NCBI RefSeq assembly: GCF_900163695.1
Contig: NZ_FUIC01000011.1
Location: 124,001 to 188,000 of the forward strand
Direction of reading: 5' to 3'
Length of the DNA stretch: 64,000 bases
From: Gulosibacter sp. 10
Lineage (GTDB): Bacteria; Actinomycetota; Actinomycetes; Actinomycetales; Microbacteriaceae
The notes below the pieces were generated by a model, which searched no databases, was not told the origin of the DNA, and saw nothing but the letters and a program-made list of their open reading frames with translations. Below, one piece after another: positions 49,227 to 55,900 of this stretch (the stretch's first letter is position 1; every line of letters begins with the position of its first letter). Position numbers and translations under genes: made by a program.

Positions 49227-50099
49227 TCAGACCCGCGCCTCCTCGAGCGCGCGCAGGAAGTCGATGCTCCGCCGGACCGCGGCCTTGGGGCCGCCGTCGG
49301 CGCCGGGCTCCTCGGCGAGCATCGTGTCCTGCTCGAGCACCACCCAGCCCGAGTAGTCCACGCGGTGGATGCGGTCGAGGATGGCCGCGACGTCGAGGTC
49401 GCCCTCCCCGAGCGGGCGGAAGATGCCCCGGCCGACCGCGTCGAGGAAGTCCGTCTCGCCCGACTGCACCTGGCGGGCGAGCCCGGCGTCGGCGTCCTTG
49501 AGGTGCACGAGCGCGAGGCGGTCGCCGACGCGGTCGAAGAGCGCGGGCACGTCGTCGATGCCGGCGGCGAAGGCGTGGCCGGTGTCGACGCAGATGCGCA
49601 CCCGGCTGCCCTCGAGCACCCGGTCGATCTCGGCCTCGGTCTCGACCAGGCTGCCGAGGTGGTGGTGGACGGCGAGCGAGAGCCCCAGCTCCTCCTCGAG
49701 GTCGGCGATGCGGTCGAGGGCCGAGAGGATGCGGGCGCGGTCGTCCTCGTCGAGGCCGGGGTCGCCCGAGTAGTCTCCGGGCGCGGCGAGGACGGCGAAG
49801 ACGAGGGCGTCGCCGCCCAGCCGCCTGACGGGCTCGGCGGCGGCGCGGAGCGCCTCCTCCCAGCCGTCGCGGTGCAGCACGAGGCCGTCGTAGCTGCCGA
49901 CGGCGCGGAGCGTGTGGCGCTCGAGCACGGCGCGGGCGGCGTCCGGATCGGCGGGCAGGAACCCGGCGGGGCCCGTCTCGGCGGCGGCGATGCCGAGCTC
50001 GTGCATCTCGGCGAAGACCCGCTCGGGGTCGAGCTGCAGGCCCCAGTCGGGGACATCGCAGACGCCCCAGGAGATGGGCGCGGCGGCAAGCGAGTACAT
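49227..50099 (-). CDS. Sugar phosphate isomerase/epimerase-like TIM barrel (IolE-like)
   Basis: A 290-residue AP-endonuclease-2-like TIM barrel. Metal-binding residues appear in the usual strands: HHHLGSLVETEAEID, RICVDTGHAFAAGIDD, LVHLKDADAG and VVLEQDTM. The start PISWGVCDVPDWG is close to that of inosose dehydratase IolE. The ATG at 50099 has a strong GAGGAGGA before it. It is divergent from a zinc dehydrogenase of the polyol type, so a role in sugar or inositol breakdown is likely but the exact reaction is not established. Confidence 0.82.
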   Translation of the reverse strand: MYSLAAAPISWGVCDVPDWGLQLDPERVFAEMHELGIAAAETGPAGFLPADPDAARAVLERHTLRAVGSYDGLVLHRDGWEEALRAAAEPVRRLGGDALVFAVLAAPGDYSGDPGLDEDDRARILSALDRIADLEEELGLSLAVHHHLGSLVETEAEIDRVLEGSRVRICVDTGHAFAAGIDDVPALFDRVGDRLALVHLKDADAGLARQVQSGETDFLDAVGRGIFRPLGEGDLDVAAILDRIHRVDYSGWVVLEQDTMLAEEPGADGGPKAAVRRSIDFLRALEEARV

Positions 50100-50197
50100 G
50101 GTCCTCCTCGTCGAGTGCATGGGCGCGGTCCGCGACCGCGGAGCGCGCCGGGTCAACGTCTTCCCGCATATGGACTGATCGTCCAAGCTGTGGGAAT

Positions 50198-50210
50198 CTG
50201 ATGCTATCAG
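50198..50210. promoter_or_regulatory. Palindrome in the divergent polyol gene promoter region
   Basis: CTGAT-GCT-ATCAG is a perfect 13-bp palindrome between the IolE-like and dehydrogenase genes, with a second, GGAC-TGATC-GTCC, at 50172-50184. Both could be operators for a shared regulator; none is encoded next door. Confidence 0.35.
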
Positions 50211-50283
50211 GGGCGGCAACGGAGTCTGCGGGAGTCGGCGGACGGCGCTGCCGGCCGGAGCCGAGCACGAGAGGATGCGACGA

Positions 50284-51354
50284 ATGAAGGCGCTGCGCTA
50301 CTACGACAACCGCGATATCCGAGTCGAGGACATCCCCGCGCCGGCGGGGGAGCTGGGGCCGCACGAGGTGCTCGTGCGCATCACCCACTGCGGCATCTGC
50401 GGCAGCGACCTGCACGAGTACCTCGACGGGCCGCTCTACAGCCCGGGGGAGCCGCATCCGCAGACGGGCGCCTCGCGGCCCACCATCATGGGGCACGAGT
50501 TCTCGGGCGTCGTCGAGGGCGTCGGCGGGGCCGTGGCCTCGGTGGCGGTCGGCGACCGGGTCGCCGGCATGCCGCAGCGCTTCTGCGGCACCTGCCGCCA
50601 GTGCCTGCGCGGGCGGCAGCAGACCTGCGAGCGCCTCGCGGCCGTCGGCTACTCGACGCGCTGGGGCGGGCTGGCCGAGTACGGCGTCTTCGACGACGAT
50701 CAGGTGTTCGCGCTGCCCGAGGGCGTGTCGAACGTGCTCGGGGCGCTCGTGGAGCCCACCGCGGTGGCGGTGCACGCGGTCGAGGCCGCGCCCGTCGCGA
50801 TCGGGGACGTCGTGCTGATCACGGGCGGCGGGCCGATCGGGCTGCTCGTGGCGATGTGCGCCCGGGCGGCGGGCGCGGGGCGGATCCTCCTCTCGGAGCC
50901 GCACGACGCCCGGCGCGCCCGCGCGGAGGCGCTCGGCTTCTGCACCGCGGTCGACCCGCGCGTCGAATCGCTCGCGGAGGTCGTGGCGGCCGCCACCGAC
51001 GGGGCCGGCGCGGATGTCTGCATCGAGTGCTCCGGCAGCGCGCCCGCGGTGGCCTCGGCCTTCGAGGCGGTCCGGCTCGGCGGCACGATCGTCCAGACGG
51101 CGATGGCCTCGGCGCCGATCAGCATCGACACCTCGGCGCGCCTCACGATGCGCGACGTGATCTACAAGGGCGTGTACTGCTACGACGTGACGAGCTGGCC
51201 GAAGGTGATCGGCCTCATCGCCTCGGGCGCGATCGACCCGGAGCCCCTCGTCACGAGCCGGGTGCCGCTCGAGCGCGCGCCGGAGGCGTTCGACGCGCTG
51301 CTCGACCCGACCCGCGACGAGGTGAAGATCCTCATCACGGGCTCCGAGGCCTAG
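50284..51354 (+). CDS. Zinc-binding alcohol dehydrogenase, 2,3-butanediol dehydrogenase type
   Basis: A 356-residue medium-chain dehydrogenase. Catalytic zinc residues lie in HCGICGSDLHEY and IMGHEFSGVVEGVG. The structural zinc cysteines are partly kept (FCGTCRQCLRGRQQTCE). The NAD motif is ITGGGPIGLLVAMCARAAGA. It would oxidise a secondary alcohol or polyol. ATG 50284 is preferred over 50275 because GAGAGG is then 9 nt away. Its end overlaps the stop region of the convergent aldo/keto reductase by 4 bases. Confidence 0.88.
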   Translation: MKALRYYDNRDIRVEDIPAPAGELGPHEVLVRITHCGICGSDLHEYLDGPLYSPGEPHPQTGASRPTIMGHEFSGVVEGVGGAVASVAVGDRVAGMPQRFCGTCRQCLRGRQQTCERLAAVGYSTRWGGLAEYGVFDDDQVFALPEGVSNVLGALVEPTAVAVHAVEAAPVAIGDVVLITGGGPIGLLVAMCARAAGAGRILLSEPHDARRARAEALGFCTAVDPRVESLAEVVAAATDGAGADVCIECSGSAPAVASAFEAVRLGGTIVQTAMASAPISIDTSARLTMRDVIYKGVYCYDVTSWPKVIGLIASGAIDPEPLVTSRVPLERAPEAFDALLDPTRDEVKILITGSEA

Positions 51355-52178
51355 AACTCCTCGTAGGTGTTCGGGTCCTGACCCCAGATCCGGTCGCGCT
51401 CGAGCTCGTCGATCGAGGCGATCTGCGCCTCGGAGAGCTCGAAGCCGAACACGTCGAAGTTCTCGCGCTGCCGGGAGGGGGTCTTCGACTTGGGGATGGG
51501 CACGATGCCCTGCTGGAGGTGCCAGCGCAGCACGACCTGGCCGGCCGAGACGCCGAGCGCGTCGGCGACCTCGAGGATGCGCGGCTCCTGCAGCAGGTCG
51601 CCGCCGCGCCCGAGCGGGCTCCAGGCCTCGGTGACGATGCCGTGCTCGGCGTGGAAGGCGCGCTGCTCGCGCTGCTGGAAGTAGGGGTGCAGCTCGACCT
51701 GGTTGACGGCAGGCGTCACGCCGGTCTCGTCCTGCAGGCGGCGGATGTGGTCGGGTGTGAAGTTCGATACGCCGATCGAGCGGACCCGTCCCTCCTGCTG
51801 CAGGTCGATGAGCGCCCTCCATGTATCCACGTACTTGTCGAGCCGGGGCAGCGGCCAGTGGATGAGGAGCAGGTCGACGGTCTCGAGGCCGAGCGACTTC
51901 GCCGAGGTCTCGAAGGACTCGCGCGCGCCGTCGTAACCGTGGAAGCGGCCGGGCACCTTGGTGGTGACGACGAGCTCCTCGCGCGCCACGGGGGAGCGCC
52001 GAATGCCCTCGCCCACCTCCTCCTCGTTCTCGTAGCTGAGAGCGGTGTCGATGAGGCGGTAGCCGATCTCGAGCGCGTGCTCGGTGTTGGCCGCGGAGTC
52101 GTCGTTGTCGTGCGGGTAGGTGCCGAAGCCGATCGAGGGGATGGTCGTGCCGTCGTTGAGCGTGACTGTCGTCGTCAT
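51351..52178 (-). CDS. Aldo/keto reductase (2,5-diketo-D-gluconate reductase-like)
   Basis: A 275-residue AKR5-type reductase. The catalytic set is Asp and Tyr in RLIDTALSYENEEEVG, Lys in VVTTKVPG and His in LLIHWPLP. VSNFTPDHIRRL and the NADPH stretch VPIPKSKTPSR are also typical. The family reduces aldehydes and keto-sugars with NADPH. It converges on the zinc dehydrogenase gene, which may act on related polyols. Confidence 0.92.
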   Translation of the reverse strand: MTTTVTLNDGTTIPSIGFGTYPHDNDDSAANTEHALEIGYRLIDTALSYENEEEVGEGIRRSPVAREELVVTTKVPGRFHGYDGARESFETSAKSLGLETVDLLLIHWPLPRLDKYVDTWRALIDLQQEGRVRSIGVSNFTPDHIRRLQDETGVTPAVNQVELHPYFQQREQRAFHAEHGIVTEAWSPLGRGGDLLQEPRILEVADALGVSAGQVVLRWHLQQGIVPIPKSKTPSRQRENFDVFGFELSEAQIASIDELERDRIWGQDPNTYEEF

Positions 52179-52283
52179 TGGGCCTCATTTCGCGTTGCGT
52201 GCGGATGCGGGCCCTCGAGCGTACGCGGCGCGCTTGCGACCGGCATGGATGCGGGACGGGAAGCGAAGACGCGCGTCGGAAAA

Positions 52284-52321
52284 CGGAGCAGTCCGGAGCC
52301 GTTCGGCTCCGGACTGCTCCG
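52284..52321 (-). terminator. Intrinsic terminator of tRNA-Tyr
   Basis: A perfect 17-bp stem (CGGAGCAGTCCGGAGCC and its complement) has a GTTC loop. On the minus strand a TTTTC run follows the stem (bases 52279-52283). It starts 2 bases after the encoded CCA of the tRNA. Confidence 0.92.
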
Positions 52322-52323
52322 GG

Positions 52324-52408
52324 TGGTGGCGGGTAGAGGATTCGAACCTCTGAAGGCAGTGCCGTCTGATTTACAGTCAGATCCCTTTGGCCGCTCGGGC
52401 AACCCGCC
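52324..52408 (-). tRNA. tRNA-Tyr (GTA), CCA encoded
   Basis: A class II tRNA of 85 nt including CCA. The acceptor GGCGGGT pairs with ACCCGCC, the anticodon loop CTGTAAA carries GTA, there is a long variable arm, and the T-arm contains GGTTCGAATCC. The 3' CCA is in the DNA, unlike the two tRNAs at 54.4 kb. Confidence 0.95.
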
Positions 52409-52430
52409 GGGCGTGCTTGCGCACCGGGAA

Positions 52431-52436
52431 AGCTTA
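52431..52436 (-). promoter_or_regulatory. -10 box of tRNA-Tyr promoter
   Basis: TAAGCT on the minus strand (preceded by TGTG) lies 22 bases before the tRNA 5' end. Confidence 0.5.
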
Positions 52437-52662
52437 CACAAGATCGGGGGCGAACGCACATCGGGTGCGGTGTCCGACGGTGGCAGGTGGGGGTGCGGGC
52501 GGATCGACGCGCCGGACGGCGCTGCGGTTGGAGAGCGGCAGGCGGCGCGCTATCCTTGTCTCTGGCCTTCCCGCCGCCGACGTCGTGTCATCGAACCGTT
52601 ATCTTCGGTTATCTCGGCGAGTTCGTTCTGATCAGGGAAAATGTCGAAATCGTGATCAAGGG

Positions 52663-52692
52663 TTGCCTTTCCCGTAACCGTTTCGTTACACT
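52663..52692 (+). promoter_or_regulatory. Promoter of the M23 peptidase gene with GTAAC palindrome
   Basis: TTGCCT (52663-52668), an 18-bp spacer and TACACT (52687-52692). A GTAAC-N6-GTTAC palindrome (52674-52689) overlaps the spacer and -10 box, so a regulator bound there would block the promoter. Similar GTAAC half-sites are bound by the cell-wall regulator MtrA in actinobacteria, which is only a guess here. Confidence 0.5.
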
Positions 52693-52725
52693 TTTCTGGT
52701 GCCCAATCCCGAGGAGTTTTGCTGA

Positions 52726-54300
52726 ATGACGTCGCTTACCGAGCAGCAGTCCGCGCCGCTGACGCGACGCGAACTCCGCGAACTCGAACGAGAGGCCGAG
52801 CGTCGCGAGAAGCTCGCCCTCCTCGAGGCGCAGGCCGAAGCCGCGCGCCGCGCCGCCGCTGAGCGCGAGCGCCGGGAGGCCGAGCAGGCCCGGGCCGCAG
52901 CCCAGGCCGAGCAGTCCGCGACGACCGCATCCGTTGAGCCCGCCGCTCCGGTCGCCGAGTCGAAGCCCGAAGCCGCCGTCGAGCCCGCCGCTCCGGCGGA
53001 GCAGGCGCCCGCATCCGAGCCGGTCTTCATGTCGCGCCGCGAGCGTCGCGAGGCCGAGCGCGCCGCCGAGGCGAAGCGCCTCGCCGAGCTCGAGCGGCAG
53101 TCGCTAGCCGCGTCGAAGCTCGCCGTCGAGCGCAACCCCGAGCTGTTCGCGGGCTCGCAGGCCGCCGCCGCGCCCGAGGCGGCTGCCGCCCAGGCCGACG
53201 AGGCCGAGACCATCGCCTTCCCCGAGCAGGCCGCCGAGACGGTCGTCGACACGCTCGACCCCGTCACCGGGCCGATCGTGCTCGCGCCGGTCGTCTCGCT
53301 CGACGAGGTCCGCGCCGCTCGCGAAGAGGGTGCGGAGATCGTGCCGCAGGCGCCGGTCGACGAGCCCGAGGTCGAGATCCCCGAGTCCTTCAGCGCCTCC
53401 GACGAGGATGAGCAGGGCGACCGCCGCTCCTCGCGCGGACGCCGTTCCGGCCGCATCGGCGGCGGGATGTTCGCGCTGAGCTTCGTTGCGGGCGCCGTCG
53501 TGATCGGCAGCGGTACCGCCGCCGGCATCGCGATGGTCAACTCGCCCGACGAGGCGAGCGCCACCGCTGGGCTCGACGAGGAAGAGGTCGCGCAGGCGCA
53601 GTCGCTCGCGGTCGGCGCCGAGGTCGAGGTCTCGGCGGAGGTCGAGCGCAGCGACGAGATCACCGCGGTGACCTCGATCGGCACCGCGGCCGCCGCGAAC
53701 CTCGCGACCGGCGTGGAGCTGCCCGACTCGAAGGCGTACACCAACGACATCACCGCGAACGTGCAGTGGCCGTTCCCGATGGGCGTCGAGATCTCGAGCC
53801 CCTACGGCTTCCGCGAGGCGCCTACCGCTGGTGCGTCGACCTTCCACGGCGGCGTCGACTTCACGCCCGGCATCGGCACCCCCATCGGCTCGATGGCCGA
53901 TGGGCTCGTCACGAAGGTCGACGAGGCGGGCGGCTCGGGCTCGGGCGTGTTCGTCGAGGTGCAGCACATGATCGAGGGCGAGCGGGTCACGACCGTGTAC
54001 GCGCACCTCAAGCCCGAGACCATCGTGGTCGAGGAGGGCGACACCATCTCGGTCGGCGACGAGATCGCCCAGGTGGGCAACACCGGCATCTCCACCGGCC
54101 CGCACCTGCACTTCGAGGTGCACGTGCAGGGCAAGTACGTCGACCCGATCTACTTCCTCACCGAGATGAACGTCTCGGGCGTCAAGGTCGAGGTCCCCGA
54201 GACCGTCGGTCCCGACGTCGGGCTCGGCGGCGACGAGAAGCTTCCGGTCGAGGAGAGCCACGCGCTCGTCGACTCGGTGTTCGGCGGCAAGGCCGAGTAG
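52726..54300 (+). CDS. Membrane-anchored M23 (LytM-type) peptidase
   Basis: A 524-residue single-TM protein. The first 240 residues are charged Ala/Glu/Arg-rich and partly coiled coil, and should face the cytoplasm. A membrane helix lies at about 246-268, followed by a linker and the M23 domain. The zinc residues are intact: His374 and Asp378 in STFHGGVDF, and His460/His462 in TGPHLHFEVH, with VYAHLKPE between. It should cut peptidoglycan cross-bridges outside the cell. GAGGAG at 52711-52716 supports the ATG. Confidence 0.92.
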   Translation: MTSLTEQQSAPLTRRELRELEREAERREKLALLEAQAEAARRAAAERERREAEQARAAAQAEQSATTASVEPAAPVAESKPEAAVEPAAPAEQAPASEPVFMSRRERREAERAAEAKRLAELERQSLAASKLAVERNPELFAGSQAAAAPEAAAAQADEAETIAFPEQAAETVVDTLDPVTGPIVLAPVVSLDEVRAAREEGAEIVPQAPVDEPEVEIPESFSASDEDEQGDRRSSRGRRSGRIGGGMFALSFVAGAVVIGSGTAAGIAMVNSPDEASATAGLDEEEVAQAQSLAVGAEVEVSAEVERSDEITAVTSIGTAAAANLATGVELPDSKAYTNDITANVQWPFPMGVEISSPYGFREAPTAGASTFHGGVDFTPGIGTPIGSMADGLVTKVDEAGGSGSGVFVEVQHMIEGERVTTVYAHLKPETIVVEEGDTISVGDEIAQVGNTGISTGPHLHFEVHVQGKYVDPIYFLTEMNVSGVKVEVPETVGPDVGLGGDEKLPVEESHALVDSVFGGKAE

Positions 54301-54318
54301 AAAAAATCGTCACCGGAT

Positions 54319-54349
54319 TTGCACTCAGCGGTCGCACTAGTGCTAAGCT
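54319..54349 (+). promoter_or_regulatory. Promoter of the tRNA-Thr/tRNA-Met unit
   Basis: TTGCAC (54319-54324), a 19-bp spacer and TAAGCT (54344-54349) preceded by TGC, an extended -10 arrangement. It lies 43 bases before tRNA-Thr. Confidence 0.5.
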
Positions 54350-54391
54350 ATTCCGGTGCCGTCGGGGAGAAAAACCCTGAACGGCGGCCAC

Positions 54392-54463
<72 letters not shown>

Positions 54464-54496
54464 CTGGGTATCCGTTCTGTTGAGCGGGTGCATTGC

Positions 54497-54570
54497 GGCG
54501 GAGTAGCTCAGTTGGTGAGAGCGCACGACTCATAATCGTGAGGTCGCGGGTTCGAGCCCCGCTTCCGCTA
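54497..54570 (+). tRNA. tRNA-Met (CAT)
   Basis: 74 nt. The acceptor GGCGGAG pairs with TTCCGCT using G-T pairs at both ends, the anticodon loop CTCATAA has CAT, and the T-arm is GCGGGTTCGAGCCCCGC. The paired first base suggests the elongator form. CCA is not encoded. Confidence 0.93.
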
Positions 54571-54579
54571 CCGAATAGG

Positions 54580-54610
54580 AACGCCCCGGCGCCTCGTGCG
54601 CCGGGGCGTT
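54580..54610 (+). terminator. Intrinsic terminator after tRNA-Met
   Basis: A perfect 13-bp stem (AACGCCCCGGCGC) with a CTCGT loop is followed by CTTCGTTTTC. It ends the two-tRNA transcript. Confidence 0.9.
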
Positions 54611-54654
54611 CTTCGTTTTCCGCGAACCCTCGGCTTCCTGGCGGCCGCGTCCTC

Positions 54655-55671
54655 TCAGGTCGCCTTCGGCGCCGGCCCGGTGCTCTCGCGGACGCGGAGC
54701 TCCGGCGCGAGCCTGGTGCGCACCGGAACGCTCTCGGGGTGCTCGAGGCGCGTGGTCGCCTCGGCCACGGCCAGCCTCGCGAGCGAGGCGACGTCCTGGT
54801 GCAGGGTGGTGAGCTGCAGGCCCGACTGCGACGCGAAGCCGCTGTCGTCGAATCCCACCACCGACACGTGCTCGGGCACGTTGACCTCGCGGATCTTCAG
54901 GCCGAACACGACGCCCGCCGCGCATTCGTCGTTGTGGACGACCACCGCGGTCGGGCGCGGGTCGGCGCCGATGATCTCCCGGGAGGCGACGATCCCCGAC
55001 TCCATGGTCTCGCCGCCCGCGATCACGTGCACGAGGGAGGGGTCCTCGAGGGCGGCCATCGCGTCCAGGTACCCCTCGAGGCGGTCCCCGGTGCCGTCCG
55101 AGCCGGGGCCGCGGACGAACCAGATCCGGCGATGCCCGAGCTCCACGAGGTGCCGGACCGCGAGCTGCACGCCCTCGAATCCGTTCGCGCGGACCGAGCT
55201 CACGCCGTCGAGCGGCGCGTGTCCGCCGATGAGGATGGTGGGGGCAGTGCCCGCGATCTTCGCCTGGGTCCGCTCCTCGGTGGATGCGCCGATGAGCATG
55301 ATCGCCTGGCAGCGGCTGTCGATGAGGGATTCCGCCGCGGTGATCGCGGGCCGCTCGTCCGAGGTGGCGCTCAGCAGCAGCTCGTAGCCGGCAGCCGTGG
55401 ACGCGCGGTAGAGCTCCTCGACGATATGCGCGTGGAGCGCCCGCCGCAGCGCGAACACGACTCCGAGCCGGCGCACGCGCGTCTGGGCGAGCACGCTCGC
55501 CGCCTTGTTCGGCCGATAGCCGAGGTCGTCGGCCACCTGGCGGACGAAGGCCCGGGTCTCCTCCGCAGGGCCGGCCACGCCGCGCAGGCACATCGAGGCG
55601 AGGCCGATCGAGACCCCTGCCGCGCGCGCGACATCCGAGAGCGTGGGGCGGGAGGCGGAGGACCCGGTCAT
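54655..55671 (-). CDS. LacI-family transcriptional regulator
   Basis: A 338-residue LacI-type repressor with an N-terminal helix-turn-helix (TLSDVARAAGVSIGLASMCLRG), hinge (VADDLGYRPNKAASVLA) and sugar-binding-type domain (VSVVGFDDSGFASQSGLQLTTLHQD). It is divergent from the FAD oxidoreductase/ABC operon, whose promoter carries a CG-centred palindrome fitting a LacI site. A TAGGAT box sits 8 nt before its ATG. The effector is unknown but is probably the compound taken up by the operon. Confidence 0.9.
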   Translation of the reverse strand: MTGSSASRPTLSDVARAAGVSIGLASMCLRGVAGPAEETRAFVRQVADDLGYRPNKAASVLAQTRVRRLGVVFALRRALHAHIVEELYRASTAAGYELLLSATSDERPAITAAESLIDSRCQAIMLIGASTEERTQAKIAGTAPTILIGGHAPLDGVSSVRANGFEGVQLAVRHLVELGHRRIWFVRGPGSDGTGDRLEGYLDAMAALEDPSLVHVIAGGETMESGIVASREIIGADPRPTAVVVHNDECAAGVVFGLKIREVNVPEHVSVVGFDDSGFASQSGLQLTTLHQDVASLARLAVAEATTRLEHPESVPVRTRLAPELRVRESTGPAPKAT

Positions 55672-55781
55672 GGGGCCTCATCCTAGCCGCGGCGGATTCG
55701 TGCATCGTGTCCGAGATCCGCGCCCGCCGCACGATCCGGCGGCTGCGCCGGTCCGGTAGGCGGCGCGGGGGAACTTGGGTC

Positions 55782-55809
55782 TTGTGCGCGTCCCCGAACT
55801 CGGTACACT
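55782..55809 (+). promoter_or_regulatory. Promoter of the FAD oxidoreductase/ABC operon
   Basis: TTGTGC (55782-55787), a 16-bp spacer and TACACT (55804-55809). The operator follows one base downstream. Confidence 0.55.
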
Positions 55810-55810
55810 C

Positions 55811-55828
55811 ATTTGAAGCGTTTCAAAT
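55811..55828. promoter_or_regulatory. LacI-type operator
   Basis: ATTTGAAGCGTTTCAAAT is palindromic at 16 of 18 positions with a central CG. It sits over the expected transcription start. The divergent LacI gene is the likely source of the repressor. Confidence 0.75.
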
Positions 55829-55900
55829 GACGATGTGGTCAGCTCCGCTCGGCACGCATCGCATTGGGCGCTCCGACGATACGAACGCAAAGGATGTGCT

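Larger units (their letters stand above)
52409..52725. other. Divergent gap between tRNA-Tyr and the M23 peptidase gene
   Basis: About 317 bases with no gene. It holds the tRNA-Tyr promoter near 52431 (minus strand TGTGTAAGCT) and, near the right end, the peptidase promoter with a GTAAC palindrome. I saw no c-di-AMP riboswitch pattern. Confidence 0.55.

Noticed and set aside
52409-52725. c-di-AMP (ydaO) riboswitch ahead of the M23 peptidase
   Set aside because: The gene type would fit, but the conserved core motifs of that riboswitch are not present.
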